NCBI RefSeq assembly: GCF_000875775.1
Contig: NZ_CP010868.1
Location: forward strand, 372,001 to 436,000
From: Nitrosopumilus piranensis
GTDB lineage: Archaea > Thermoproteota > Nitrososphaeria > Nitrososphaerales > Nitrosopumilaceae
DNA length: 64,000 nucleotides
Direction of reading: 5' to 3'
Position 1 is the stretch's first letter. Each line of letters opens with the position of its first letter. This document shows positions 52,038 through 59,535 of this stretch, in pieces. The notes below the pieces were generated by a model, which saw nothing but the letters and a program-made list of their open reading frames with translations, was not told the origin of the DNA and made no database searches. The position numbers were made by a program, and so were the translations under genes.

Positions 52038-52676
52038 ATGAGTACAATTTCTCCACAGGCAATTGAAGATTCTTTGAAACAATGTATGGATCCTGAAGTT
52101 CCTCTAAATATTGTAGAAATGGGTTTAATCTATGGAATTGATGTGGCTGAAAATAATGATGTAAATATTAAAATGACAATGACTACACAAGGTTGCCCAC
52201 TACATGAAACTCTAGTTTCTGATGCAACAAGATTTGTCAAAAAAGTTCCTGGAGTAAATAATGTAAATATCGATATTGTATGGGACCCCCCTTGGTCTAT
52301 GGATAAAATGTCTGAGGAGGCAAAAATCAAAATCAAAAATATGGGGGCTGGTATGAATACCCCTGCACCAATCAATTATGAAACAGCATTACCTCAAGGA
52401 GTTGGAAAACTAGTTCAACAAGAAGATGGTTCAATGGTGTTGGCAAATGAACATGATCAAGGATTTATGGTAAATCAAGCAATTGTTGATTTTTGGAAAT
52501 CATGTAATGGACAACGTAAAGTTACAGACTTGGTAGAAATTTTTGCACAACAAACAGGGCTACAACGAAATCAAGTAGAAAAAGAAGTAATGCAATTGTT
52601 ACAACAACTGCGTGATGGTGGCCTAATTGCAATTGCAGGTCAACCTGATACCCCAAATGTTGAATTTAAAAAATAG
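52038..52676 (+). CDS. MIP18/DUF59 Fe-S assembly factor with PqqD-like C-terminus
   Basis: A 212-residue protein. The N-terminal MIP18-like (DUF59, SufT/PaaD-type) domain is seen as CMDPEVPLNIVEMGLIYGID near 15-34, TTQGCPLHETLVSDATRF near 49 and WDPPWSMDKMSEEAK near 82. The C-terminal part (VNQAIVDFWKSCNGQRKVTD and QVEKEVMQLLQQLRDGGLIA) is like a PqqD wing. The reactive cysteine in QGCPL is present. It probably helps load Fe-S clusters. Confidence 0.88.
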   Translation: MSTISPQAIEDSLKQCMDPEVPLNIVEMGLIYGIDVAENNDVNIKMTMTTQGCPLHETLVSDATRFVKKVPGVNNVNIDIVWDPPWSMDKMSEEAKIKIKNMGAGMNTPAPINYETALPQGVGKLVQQEDGSMVLANEHDQGFMVNQAIVDFWKSCNGQRKVTDLVEIFAQQTGLQRNQVEKEVMQLLQQLRDGGLIAIAGQPDTPNVEFKK

Positions 52677-52678
52677 TT

Positions 52679-53326
52679 TTAGAAAATATAATTCGAATTT
52701 GCACCATCAAAGTTTATTGTGACACCTGACAAATACTTTATCTTATTTTGAATAATTGACTTTACAAAATTCCCTATCTCTTCTGGTTCTCCTAGTCTTT
52801 TCATAGGTAGTGATTTTTTGAATTCTTCAACATTTTCTATTAGTTCTTGAGTTCTATCAGTGTTTATTGGTCCTGGTGCAATATTGATACAACTAATTTG
52901 ATTTTCAGCAAATTCTTTACTTAATACTTTGAATACTTCTGCAAACGCTGCACGATATGCTGATGAAATTATCAATTTTGAATTTGGCTCTTTGATTACA
53001 TTTGAACTGATAAGAAAGATGTACCCGTTGTCATTTATTTTGATATTTTGTAATATTGTGCAAAATCCTAAGAATAATTGATTGTGATATAATTTCCAAT
53101 CTTCTTCTGTAATTGTTTTAAATGGTTTTGGGGCAGGTCCTCCTGTATTTAGCACCAAAATATCTACTTGATTATGATCTTTTACAAATTCTCTTACACT
53201 AGACAAATCTGATGTATCTACATCATTTTTTGATGCTGCAAAAACATCAATTTCTAATGTTTTTAGTGATTCTGAGATTGCCTTTCCTATTCCTCTTGAA
53301 CCGCCTAGAACAATTGCACTAGTCAT
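52679..53326 (-). CDS. Short-chain dehydrogenase/reductase-like protein with altered active site
   Basis: A 215-residue Rossmann protein with TSAIVLGGSRGIGKAISESL at the N-terminus, LNTGGPAPKPF near 58 (NAG position as NTG), and ISSNVIKEP near 106 for the serine. The catalytic YxxxK is not apparent: the expected helix reads SSAYRAAFAEVFK, with arginine and phenylalanine around. Proteins of this sort are common in the phylum. It may bind nucleotide without classical catalysis. It is the last chromosomal gene before the integrase. Confidence 0.8.
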   Translation of the reverse strand: MTSAIVLGGSRGIGKAISESLKTLEIDVFAASKNDVDTSDLSSVREFVKDHNQVDILVLNTGGPAPKPFKTITEEDWKLYHNQLFLGFCTILQNIKINDNGYIFLISSNVIKEPNSKLIISSAYRAAFAEVFKVLSKEFAENQISCINIAPGPINTDRTQELIENVEEFKKSLPMKRLGEPEEIGNFVKSIIQNKIKYLSGVTINFDGANSNYIF

Positions 53327-53410
53327 ATCATTTTAAAATAAGATTGATAATTAAATTTCTTTAGCTACCCTTTTTGTTCTTATTAAATTAAAAATAATAC
53401 TCTATACAAC

Positions 53411-54499
53411 TTGAAAACTCTCCAAAAGAACCTCAGAAAGACTCTCACAAGGGATGAATTCATTGAAAAGTTCTACAACAAATCCAAGTCTTCAGGTTCT
53501 AGAACAGTTTTACTTGCTGTGCTGAAGAAATTTGACAGTTTTTGTACTGAAGTATATGGTCAGGATTCAGAGTCACTAATTGTGGAGCTTAGAGGCGATC
53601 TGAGTGATGCATTGTACAACTTTCTACAGGATTTTGTAAATTATATGGAAAACAAGGAGCTAAATCCCAAGACAATCGCATCATACTTCAGCACATTACG
53701 TACATTTCTTCGAAGTCAGGGAATCAAGATTAGCTCAGATGACATAAAGGACTTGATTCGATTACCTGAAATAATTCAGGAACTTCGAGAACCACTAACC
53801 AAAGATCAACTGAAGTTATTGTTGGATTACTCAAAACCAGACAGAAAAGCTCTGTATCTGACATTACTAAGCTCAGGCATGAGAATTGGTGAAGCGTTAT
53901 CACTACGAAAAAAGGACTTTGATTTAGCCTCAAAAACCATTCAAATCACCATTCCTGGTAGATTCACAAAGACAAAGCAGACCCGCCAAACCTACATTTC
54001 TAGTGAGGCAAAAGAAGCAGTACTGAGAATTTTAGAAGAAAAACAAGATGATGATCTGGTATTTGGAAAATCTGAAAATTTGATAATGGCAAAACTATCT
54101 GAAGAAAGAACATTTGACAATCTTCGAAAGAGATGTGGTTTGACTGAAAAATATTCAGACAGCAACAGACACAAAGTTAACATCCACTCTATGAGAGCAT
54201 TCTTTCACACCCAAGCTTCAATTGTTCATGATGAGCAGTATGCAAACGCTATGGATGGACATCAAGGGTATCTGATGCAGTATTATCGTCTTTCCCCAGA
54301 CAAAAGATTAGAATTGTATCTGGAATTGGAACCAAGCTTGCTGATTTATCAACATACAGATTATCATAAATCACAAAAAGCATTACAGACTAAGGTCCAG
54401 GAACTTGAAGAAAGAAACAAGGAATTGATGAATCTAAAGGATGATCTTGATAAGATTAAACAAAAGTTGTCTATTTCTGAAAAATATCAAAAGGATTAA
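53411..54499 (+). CDS. Tyrosine recombinase / integrase
   Basis: A site-specific DNA integrase of 362 residues. N-terminal SAM-like arm-binding domain (LRGDLSDALYNFLQDFVNYM near 60), catalytic domain from about 127: first arginine in SSGMRIGEALSLR near 159, lysine in RFTKTKQTR near 189, HSMRAFFH near 255 (HxxR-type), GHQGYL near 279 and the nucleophile in QYYRLSPDKR near 287. A coiled-coil tail of 50 residues follows. TTG at 53411 is a probable leaderless start with a TATA-like TTAAAAATAATAC about 25 bases before. It defines the element boundary. Confidence 0.93.
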   Translation: MKTLQKNLRKTLTRDEFIEKFYNKSKSSGSRTVLLAVLKKFDSFCTEVYGQDSESLIVELRGDLSDALYNFLQDFVNYMENKELNPKTIASYFSTLRTFLRSQGIKISSDDIKDLIRLPEIIQELREPLTKDQLKLLLDYSKPDRKALYLTLLSSGMRIGEALSLRKKDFDLASKTIQITIPGRFTKTKQTRQTYISSEAKEAVLRILEEKQDDDLVFGKSENLIMAKLSEERTFDNLRKRCGLTEKYSDSNRHKVNIHSMRAFFHTQASIVHDEQYANAMDGHQGYLMQYYRLSPDKRLELYLELEPSLLIYQHTDYHKSQKALQTKVQELEERNKELMNLKDDLDKIKQKLSISEKYQKD

Positions 54500-54503
54500 T
54501 CCG

Positions 54504-54511
54504 CTTAAATA
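54504..54511 (+). promoter_or_regulatory. Possible TATA box for the hairpin array
   Basis: CTTAAATA after CCG resembles BRE plus TATA. Expected mRNA start is near 54533, ahead of the first hairpin unit. An AATAGTT (54508-54514), inverted copy of the unit leader, overlaps it. Confidence 0.35.
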
Positions 54512-54552
54512 GTTATTTTGTAATAATATGTTGTATGAATAATTTAGAAAAT

Positions 54553-54716
54553 GGAACTATTCTAAAAGTTCAAAAATTGAACTTTACAGAGACGGAACTA
54601 TTTTCAAAGTTATCAGTGATAAGTTTTCAAAAGAGGAACTATTCTGAAAGCTCTATGATAGAGCTTTTACAAAGAAGAACTATGTTGAAAAGTACGGTCA
54701 CCGCACTTTTCAACAT
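54553..54716 (+). repeat. Array of four 41-bp hairpin units
   Basis: Units start at 54553, 54594, 54635 and 54676, spacing exactly 41. Positions 1-8 are GGAACTAT (AGAACTAT in the fourth). A stem-loop sits at the same place in each: AAAGTTCAA/TTGAACTTT with loop AAA; AAAGTTATC/GATAAGTTT (one mismatch) with loop AGT; AAAGCTCTA/TAGAGCTTT with loop TGA; and a longer 14-base stem in the fourth, GTTGAAAAGTACGG/CCGCACTTTTCAAC (one mismatch) with loop TCA. Stem sequence varies while pairing is kept, so selection acts on structure in DNA or RNA. It lies behind the integrase. Confidence 0.85.
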
Positions 54717-54739
54717 CTAAAAAAATTCTAAATTTTCCA

Positions 54740-54756
54740 AATAGTTCCTTTAAACA
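54740..54756 (+). promoter_or_regulatory. Promoter of the small-protein operon with inverted copy of the array leader
   Basis: AATAGTTCC (54740-54748) is the exact reverse complement of the unit leader GGAACTATT and touches the TATA-like TTTAAAC (54749-54756). The ATG at 54777 lies about 25 bases beyond, as expected for a leaderless start. A protein that binds the leader would sit at this promoter. Confidence 0.5.
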
Positions 54757-54776
54757 ACTTAATCTGTTTAATCTTC

Positions 54777-54899
54777 ATGAATTCAAAATCATACCATATC
54801 GTTGTATCAGAATTCAACTATGAGAAACTCAAAAAATTAGGCTCTAAAGGTGATTCATTTGATGATATAGTAACTAGGCTCTTGGAGGCTCAAAAATAA
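54777..54899 (+). CDS. Small VapB-like antitoxin or RHH-type regulator (40 aa)
   Basis: ATG at 54777 gives 40 residues. It starts with a strand (KSYHIVVSEFNYEKLKKLG) and contains DSFDDIVTRLLEA, a helix pattern shared by VapB-type antitoxins (SFsDVIxRLL). No PIN toxin follows directly. The stop overlaps the next ATG (TAATG), indicating coupling. It may be a DNA-binding regulator of its own operon. Confidence 0.7.
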   Translation: MNSKSYHIVVSEFNYEKLKKLGSKGDSFDDIVTRLLEAQK

Positions 54900-55120
54900 T
54901 GGATTTTATGCCTGTTTTTCACTGTAAATGTAAAAAGTCCAAGACAAATCGTCTAATTCTAGATGGTGGCTCTGAAGGGAATTACATCCTTGAACTATGT
55001 CCAAAATGCTACAAAAATCAAGATTGTAAGTTTGTAATAAAAAAAGAAATCATTACTGAATCTATTGATCCGGGAAGGTCACATTCAAACTCAGTAACGG
55101 GGTTGATTACAACTGGTTAA
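54899..55120 (+). CDS. Zinc-ribbon micro-protein (73 aa)
   Basis: CKCKKSKTNR near residue 9 and LCPKCYKNQDC near 33 supply four to five cysteines for one zinc ribbon; no other domain is visible. It is linked to the 40-residue gene by a TAATG overlap. Unknown role, but small zinc proteins of this sort are typical in archaeal viruses. Confidence 0.7.
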   Translation: MDFMPVFHCKCKKSKTNRLILDGGSEGNYILELCPKCYKNQDCKFVIKKEIITESIDPGRSHSNSVTGLITTG

Positions 55121-55268
55121 TGTTGAGATACCAATAAAAGATTCCAAAATTTCTTTCTTACTTTGTAATATATGTAAAGAAAACAAGGGTCGTTCAAGAA
55201 AGTTTCATTCTAAACATGCATTGAAATGGCATTTGACTCATGAACATGGAGATGAAGTTGTACGATGA
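55107..55268 (+). CDS. C2H2-type zinc-finger ORF without a normal start codon
   Basis: In the frame open from 55107 (after TGA at 55104-55106) the product contains LLCNICKENKGRSRKFHSKH then LKWHLTHEHGDE, a C-x2-C...H-x-H type zinc finger. No ATG, GTG or TTG precedes the finger in frame; CTG at 55113 is the only near-match. It ends TGA (55266-55268), overlapping the next ATG. It might be translated by re-initiation after the gene that stops at 55120, or the start may have been lost. Confidence 0.5.
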   Translation, partial: LQLVNVEIPIKDSKISFLLCNICKENKGRSRKFHSKHALKWHLTHEHGDEVVR

Positions 55269-55489
55269 GCTTGGTAATGTCATTTCGTTGTGTAATCTGT
55301 ATGTTGTTTTACAATGACAAGACAATTCATGCAAGTAGAAATCAAGCTGCATCTCACATCTATTATGATCATGATTATCATGACAAGCTTAGAACTGGAA
55401 GAATTGTTGGAATCATAAAAGAACATGAAAAAAGAAGTGCTTGGTGGCTATCTGAAAATCTAGCTGAACTATCTTTCAAACAGGAGTAA
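55265..55489 (+). CDS. C2H2-like zinc-finger protein (74 aa)
   Basis: FRCVICMLFYNDK near residue 8 gives the cysteine pair, and HIYYDHDYHDK near 31 the histidines, forming a single classical-style finger; the C-terminus is basic and helical (GRIVGIIKEHEKRSAWWLSE). It starts within the stop of the preceding finger ORF (ATGA overlap), the third step in a chain of translation-coupled micro-proteins. Confidence 0.7.
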   Translation: MSLVMSFRCVICMLFYNDKTIHASRNQAASHIYYDHDYHDKLRTGRIVGIIKEHEKRSAWWLSENLAELSFKQE

Positions 55490-55562
55490 TGGAAATTGAA
55501 TCACACAAATCTCCTTTCCTTAAATAAATTATCTCTCTCACCCACACAGCTAGGAGAATATT

Positions 55563-56120
55563 ATGTCTAAGCTTACTTCAAAGAAAAAGGCAGTTTATCT
55601 CCAGATAATTATTAGTCGTGATGGTTTCAAATGTTTTTACTGCAAGCAATCATTTGTAAAAAATAACTGGATTTACGAACACTTAGACAATAATCCTAAT
55701 CATTCTGAAGTAGAAAACATAGTACTTGCTCATCAATCCTGCAACTTAAAGAAAAGAAATGACTGTGATATGCAAATTATGGCTATGGAAAAACTCAAGC
55801 TAAATCACCAAGTGAACTTATCGTGTGAGAGAGAAAGTGTAGAACTCGAAGGGCCCACTTTGAGTCCAGAAATGGATACAAACATGCAAAATTTTGAGAT
55901 AACTGAGCAATATATCACCGAAATAATCCAAACTGATACCTCAATTGAGGCTAAAAATGCCATAAATGCTGCAGCCATGCTTTGTCATAAAAAAACAGGC
56001 AGTGGAAGTACTGTGGCCATAAGACGATATATTGACATGCTAACTTCAAGTGAAGGCCCATTTATGTTTGCCAAAAATGATGAAGGGAAAAAGATTATTA
56101 TAAAAAGGAGTGGAAAATAA
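55563..56120 (+). CDS. HNH-family endonuclease
   Basis: A 185-residue protein. The HNH core is CFYCKQSFVKNNWIYEHLDN near 24-43 and SEVENIVLAHQSCNLKK near 48-64: two zinc cysteine pairs with the EHLD histidine and the N/H positions of the beta-beta-alpha metal fold. The C-terminal 110 residues, with helix AKNAINAAAMLCHKKTGSGS, are unfamiliar. It may be a virus-encoded nuclease, homing-type or packaging-related. Confidence 0.8.
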   Translation: MSKLTSKKKAVYLQIIISRDGFKCFYCKQSFVKNNWIYEHLDNNPNHSEVENIVLAHQSCNLKKRNDCDMQIMAMEKLKLNHQVNLSCERESVELEGPTLSPEMDTNMQNFEITEQYITEIIQTDTSIEAKNAINAAAMLCHKKTGSGSTVAIRRYIDMLTSSEGPFMFAKNDEGKKIIIKRSGK

Positions 56121-56172
56121 AATTTGAAACTACCAAAACTTTCTTTGGGAAAGAAGAAATGATTTCATTCAT

Positions 56173-56185
56173 GCATAAACTATGC
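56173..56185. promoter_or_regulatory. Inverted repeat overlapping a TATA-like box
   Basis: GCATA-AAC-TATGC (13 bases, perfect palindrome) lies about 20 bases before ATG at 56197, covering GCATAAAC, a poor TATA-like sequence. It may be an operator for self-regulation by the HTH protein. Confidence 0.3.
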
Positions 56186-56196
56186 GGAGTACAGTC

Positions 56197-56673
56197 ATGA
56201 ACAATGCATTACAAATTGAGTGTTTTTCATTACATCTAAGAGATTATTCTCAAGCTGAAATAGCAAAGAAACTCAACATAGATCAATCTACTGTGTCTAG
56301 AGCTCTTAACAAAGTAAAAAAATCAAGTGAATATGAACTTGGAACTGTATCCATTACAACATTTTTGGATACTTTTAAAAAAGCAGAACAGTATTGGAAA
56401 GAATCAAACAAAGAATATCGGGAACTAATTGAACAATTACAACAATTGCCAGATGAATCAGATCTTGATGGAAATGGAGAACGTCTACATAAATCAAAAT
56501 ATGATAAAACTGTAGGTAAGGTTGATCTCATCTCCAAACTAAAACAACAACAAGACAAGAACATGGAGAGAATTCTCACTCTAGCTCAGCAGGGAGAAGT
56601 AGTTCTTGCACTAAAGACAGCTAGAAACATTATTTCAAAACATGTTCCTCAAGAACCAATTATCTTAGAATAA
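56197..56673 (+). CDS. HTH-domain protein, possibly terminase small subunit-like
   Basis: About 158 residues (ATG at 56182 is five codons further upstream). A clear helix-turn-helix is YSQAEIAKKLNIDQSTVSRALNKV (split here only for reading: YSQAEIAKKLN, IDQSTVSRALNK). The remainder is charged helical (YWKESNKEYRELIEQLQQLP) with a C-terminal helix (EVVLALKTARNIIS). HTH followed by helical oligomerisation region is the layout of small terminase subunits, but it could be a simple regulator. Confidence 0.65.
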   Translation: MNNALQIECFSLHLRDYSQAEIAKKLNIDQSTVSRALNKVKKSSEYELGTVSITTFLDTFKKAEQYWKESNKEYRELIEQLQQLPDESDLDGNGERLHKSKYDKTVGKVDLISKLKQQQDKNMERILTLAQQGEVVLALKTARNIISKHVPQEPIILE

Positions 56674-56763
56674 ATTTTATTTTTATTTGAATTGATTTTT
56701 AGTTGACAATTACTTTGTGTGTTTCCAATAATGATCTTTATTCATTCAATTTTCTAATCTAAT

Positions 56764-58158
56764 TTGCGTAAACATGTCAAAGGAGACGTAAACTCTCTTT
56801 GTACTAAACTTTCTTTGGGTGGTATCTACAATACTTGTATGATGCGTGGCAGAGGCTCAACAAGAAAAATTGTAGAAGTTAGTAATCAAACTCAATCTGC
56901 TCATTCTTCAGCTCAAAATAAACACAGACTTTCTAGTGGCGGACAATATGAAAATGAAGACGGATTATCTGATGGATTAGGCTCAAAATCAACACAATAT
57001 CCTCAGAAATATCCAGCTCTCCCTTTGGGAGATTTGGATGGCTCTCATGACATTGACATTGATTTAACAAGAGCAAGAGCTCACGTTACAAAATTCAGAC
57101 TCACTGGAAATTTAACAATCACAATATCTAATCCTCCTCCAATTATCGAAGGCATGTTAATTTTTGTTGAAATTACTCAAGATGAAATTGGTTTTCATAC
57201 AATAATTTGGCCTTCCTCTGTCAAGGGAAATCCACAACCTGATTCTACACCCAATTCAAAATCTTTGATTGCATTATTTACTACTGATCAAGGTCAGGTG
57301 TTCCATACCCAAATTATGGGATCTTCTGGAGGAGGTCAAAATAGTGGGGATGATTTAGGAAATCATATTCAAATTCAACATCTAAACGCAGCAGAATTTG
57401 ATCACAATAACCTGAATAAAATACATTTCAAATCTGTTATTGATTCTTTACAGATTGCAAGAGGTGGGGGAAATGGGTTTGATAAATTAGATTATGAATC
57501 TGTTGAAGGACATCAATTCTATGTTAAAAAAACTGTAAATCCAAATCCTAGATTTATTATTTTGGAAAATTCTGTAGAATCTAACATTCCACTTGTACTG
57601 AATGATGAAGAGATTGATAAAGTTCTTCGAATAAAATTTGGAGCTAATGGAAATGAAGGTACGATTGATTCTGATTCTACTGGTATTGCAATTAATGCAA
57701 ATGTAAATGATTCAATCAAACTAAAATCTGGTGGTAAAACAAAAATGAAGATAGATGATGCTACTGGTGATCTTGTTATTACTGGATTGGATACTACTAT
57801 TGAAGGAGGAAGAATTTTCACAGTAAGAGATAGTACTAATAGTAAAAGCCTTCAAGTTTTTCATTTGTTTGGAGAACAGGTAATCAACGTTAGTGACTCA
57901 TTACATCTACAAAGAGGTGGAACTGACTTGATGGAACTTGATACTAGGATTAGAGGTAAAGTGGATTATGACGCAGGAGATAATGATTTTTTGAATATTA
58001 AAACACTTCAAGTCAAAGAACTCTTCCATGCTGGATTTGCCCCTTCCGGAATCACTGATAATGCTGTATTGTTTTGTAGACCTGATAGTTCTGGAAAAAC
58101 AGAATTACGTGTAAAATTTGTTAGTGGAAATTCTGTTTTGTTAGCAAAAGAACCCTGA
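56764..58158 (+). CDS. Beta-rich tail-fibre-like structural protein
   Basis: About 464 residues from TTG at 56764 (ATG at 56839 is an alternative). It is glycine, asparagine and aspartate rich with short beta strands (LTGNLTITISNPPPIIEGML near 112, KSGGKTKMKIDDATGDLVIT near 321, DTTIEGGRIFTVRDSTNSKS near 344), as in trimeric phage tail fibres and baseplate proteins. The end VLFCRPDSSGKTELRVKF resembles a fibre tip. No transmembrane helix. It is the best evidence that the element is viral; specific family unrecognised. Confidence 0.7.
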   Translation: MRKHVKGDVNSLCTKLSLGGIYNTCMMRGRGSTRKIVEVSNQTQSAHSSAQNKHRLSSGGQYENEDGLSDGLGSKSTQYPQKYPALPLGDLDGSHDIDIDLTRARAHVTKFRLTGNLTITISNPPPIIEGMLIFVEITQDEIGFHTIIWPSSVKGNPQPDSTPNSKSLIALFTTDQGQVFHTQIMGSSGGGQNSGDDLGNHIQIQHLNAAEFDHNNLNKIHFKSVIDSLQIARGGGNGFDKLDYESVEGHQFYVKKTVNPNPRFIILENSVESNIPLVLNDEEIDKVLRIKFGANGNEGTIDSDSTGIAINANVNDSIKLKSGGKTKMKIDDATGDLVITGLDTTIEGGRIFTVRDSTNSKSLQVFHLFGEQVINVSDSLHLQRGGTDLMELDTRIRGKVDYDAGDNDFLNIKTLQVKELFHAGFAPSGITDNAVLFCRPDSSGKTELRVKFVSGNSVLLAKEP

Positions 58159-58206
58159 TCGCTTCATTAATTATCAGAAGCTTTTATGTGAATCTCATAC
58201 TCTTGA

Positions 58207-58959
58207 TTGTTATTGGATAAGTTTCTCTTTGTTTTCTTTTCATTATTTGCATTAACCCTAGTCACTCCTGTTTATGCAGATTTTTCTATATCTATTGAAA
58301 CAGATAAAATTCAATATGATTTTGGAGATACAGTTGTAGTTTCTGGTAATATTGATGGTTCAACTGAGAATGAATTCATTGAATTTATGATCATTGGACC
58401 TTCTGGAAGTTTAGTTGAGATTGGTAGAGCAAACATTTTTGATAATGGTAATTTTGACTATTCTTTTGTTACAGGTGGACCTTCAATAAACTCTGAAGGA
58501 AAATATGTTATCAAAGCTGGATTTTCTGAAGACAATCTGTTTGAAACAAAATTCTTCATTGGGGAAATTATGGATGATGTTCCTGTTGAAACAGAAGTTG
58601 ATGAATCTAATTTGTATCAATGTGAATCCGAAATGTGCGTAGAAGAATGTGAACAAGATCCTAATTGTACTGTGTTTGAAGAACTTGAATCTCAAGTCAT
58701 ATTCCCATTATCTTTTGTGGATCCTATTATAGATCCTCAATTCTATGTAGATAGATACAACAATGAATTAGAATACAAAGAATGGTTCGATAGAAACTAT
58801 CCTGATTTTACAATCTATCAAGCTGTTGGATTGTCTGAACCTATTCCTGAATGGGTACGTGGTGTTTTTGCATTCTGGGCTGACGGACAAATATCTGATG
58901 AAGATTTGAAAAATGCAATCAAGTTTTTGGTTGATTCAGGCATAATTATATTGGATTGA
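58207..58959 (+). CDS. Secreted beta-sandwich protein
   Basis: A 250-residue protein from TTG at 58207. The signal peptide is FVFFSLFALTLVTPVYA ending near residue 25. The first domain (DKIQYDFGDTVVVSGNIDG and GRANIFDNGNFDYSFVTGG) is Ig-like. A cysteine cluster C-x4-C-x3-C-x4-C (about 139-153) is near the middle, and the end PEWVRGVFAFWADGQISDED with AIKFLVDSGIIILD is seen in other archaeal extracellular proteins of this phylum. It may be a surface or virion protein. Confidence 0.75.
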   Translation: MLLDKFLFVFFSLFALTLVTPVYADFSISIETDKIQYDFGDTVVVSGNIDGSTENEFIEFMIIGPSGSLVEIGRANIFDNGNFDYSFVTGGPSINSEGKYVIKAGFSEDNLFETKFFIGEIMDDVPVETEVDESNLYQCESEMCVEECEQDPNCTVFEELESQVIFPLSFVDPIIDPQFYVDRYNNELEYKEWFDRNYPDFTIYQAVGLSEPIPEWVRGVFAFWADGQISDEDLKNAIKFLVDSGIIILD

Positions 58960-58964
58960 ATATT

Positions 58965-59216
58965 ATGGATTTGGACTCAAACTCTGAATTTATGATATAT
59001 CCACTAGGTCCTCCAACACTTCAAAGATGTTGTTCTAATTGTGATAATCCTGACTATCAGAAATTGATATTGCTTAGAACATTCAAGGTTGCTGACTCTC
59101 AATCTATTTGGAAAGTTTGTTCTGATCACAAGGATGATCCTGATTTTAGTGGAACATCTAATGTAGTAAAATCTTCTTTAATACGGGAATCGATTTGTAC
59201 TGATGAACGCCAATGA
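58965..59216 (+). CDS. Hypothetical cysteine-rich protein
   Basis: An 83-residue product from ATG at 58965 (TTG at 58956 also possible). Zinc ligands are probable at RCCSNCDNPDYQK near 22-34 and VCSDHKDDPDF near 51-61. No further domain is seen. It is on the same strand right after the secreted protein. Confidence 0.6.
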   Translation: MDLDSNSEFMIYPLGPPTLQRCCSNCDNPDYQKLILLRTFKVADSQSIWKVCSDHKDDPDFSGTSNVVKSSLIRESICTDERQ

Positions 59217-59231
59217 ATACTTTGTTGTAAT

Positions 59232-59479
59232 TTGAAACCTTTGAGAATTTTTCTGGATTCAAGAGATTGGATTATTCTTGCTAGAGTCCATCTTGGGAAA
59301 GAAAAGTCAAGTCTAATGATATGGTTGATATTAATCATCTATCTGGTGCTATACCTTATTGCGATATTGTGGTAGTTGAAAAAATGTTTGCAAATTTAAG
59401 TAAGAAACAGAAATTAGATAAAAAATACAATTGTATTATTTGCAATTCTCTTCAGGAACTTGATCAGGTTATGTCTTAA
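59232..59479 (+). pseudogene. PIN-like small protein remnant with frameshift
   Basis: Frame one (from TTG at 59232) reads LRIFLDSRDWIILARVHLGK, like the first strand and helix of a PIN-like nuclease. The sequence then continues in another frame, open from 59285 to TAA at 59477-59479, with IPYCDIVVVEKMFANLSKKQ and a CIIC segment. The two halves look like one protein of about 80 residues with a frameshift between about 59290 and 59345. Neither half alone is a normal gene. Confidence 0.45.
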
Positions 59480-59535
59480 ACAATTATCTTTTCTTATGAG
59501 AATTATAAAATAATAGATTATCTTCTGAATTATGA

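Noticed and set aside
53327-53411. tRNA-derived attachment site for the integrase
   Set aside because: No tRNA or tRNA fragment could be folded there, and no second copy of the interval is within the window.
54553-54716. CRISPR array
   Set aside because: The variable parts are palindromes rather than unrelated spacers, the repeats are short (about 9-16 bases), and no cas genes are in the window.
54676-54716. Integron attC-type site in the fourth unit
   Set aside because: GTTGAAA/TTTCAAC ends look superficially similar, but the core GTTRRRY/RYYYAAC pattern is not met and no cassette array is present.
54535-54720. A 61-residue open frame through the hairpin array
   Set aside because: The repeats have a 41-base period, so each unit would be read in a different frame; conservation is of DNA or RNA structure, not of peptide.
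56136-56819. 14-base direct repeat (AAACTTTCTTTGGG) at 56136 and 56806
   Set aside because: Only two copies in AT-rich DNA, one inside the fibre-like gene; likely chance.
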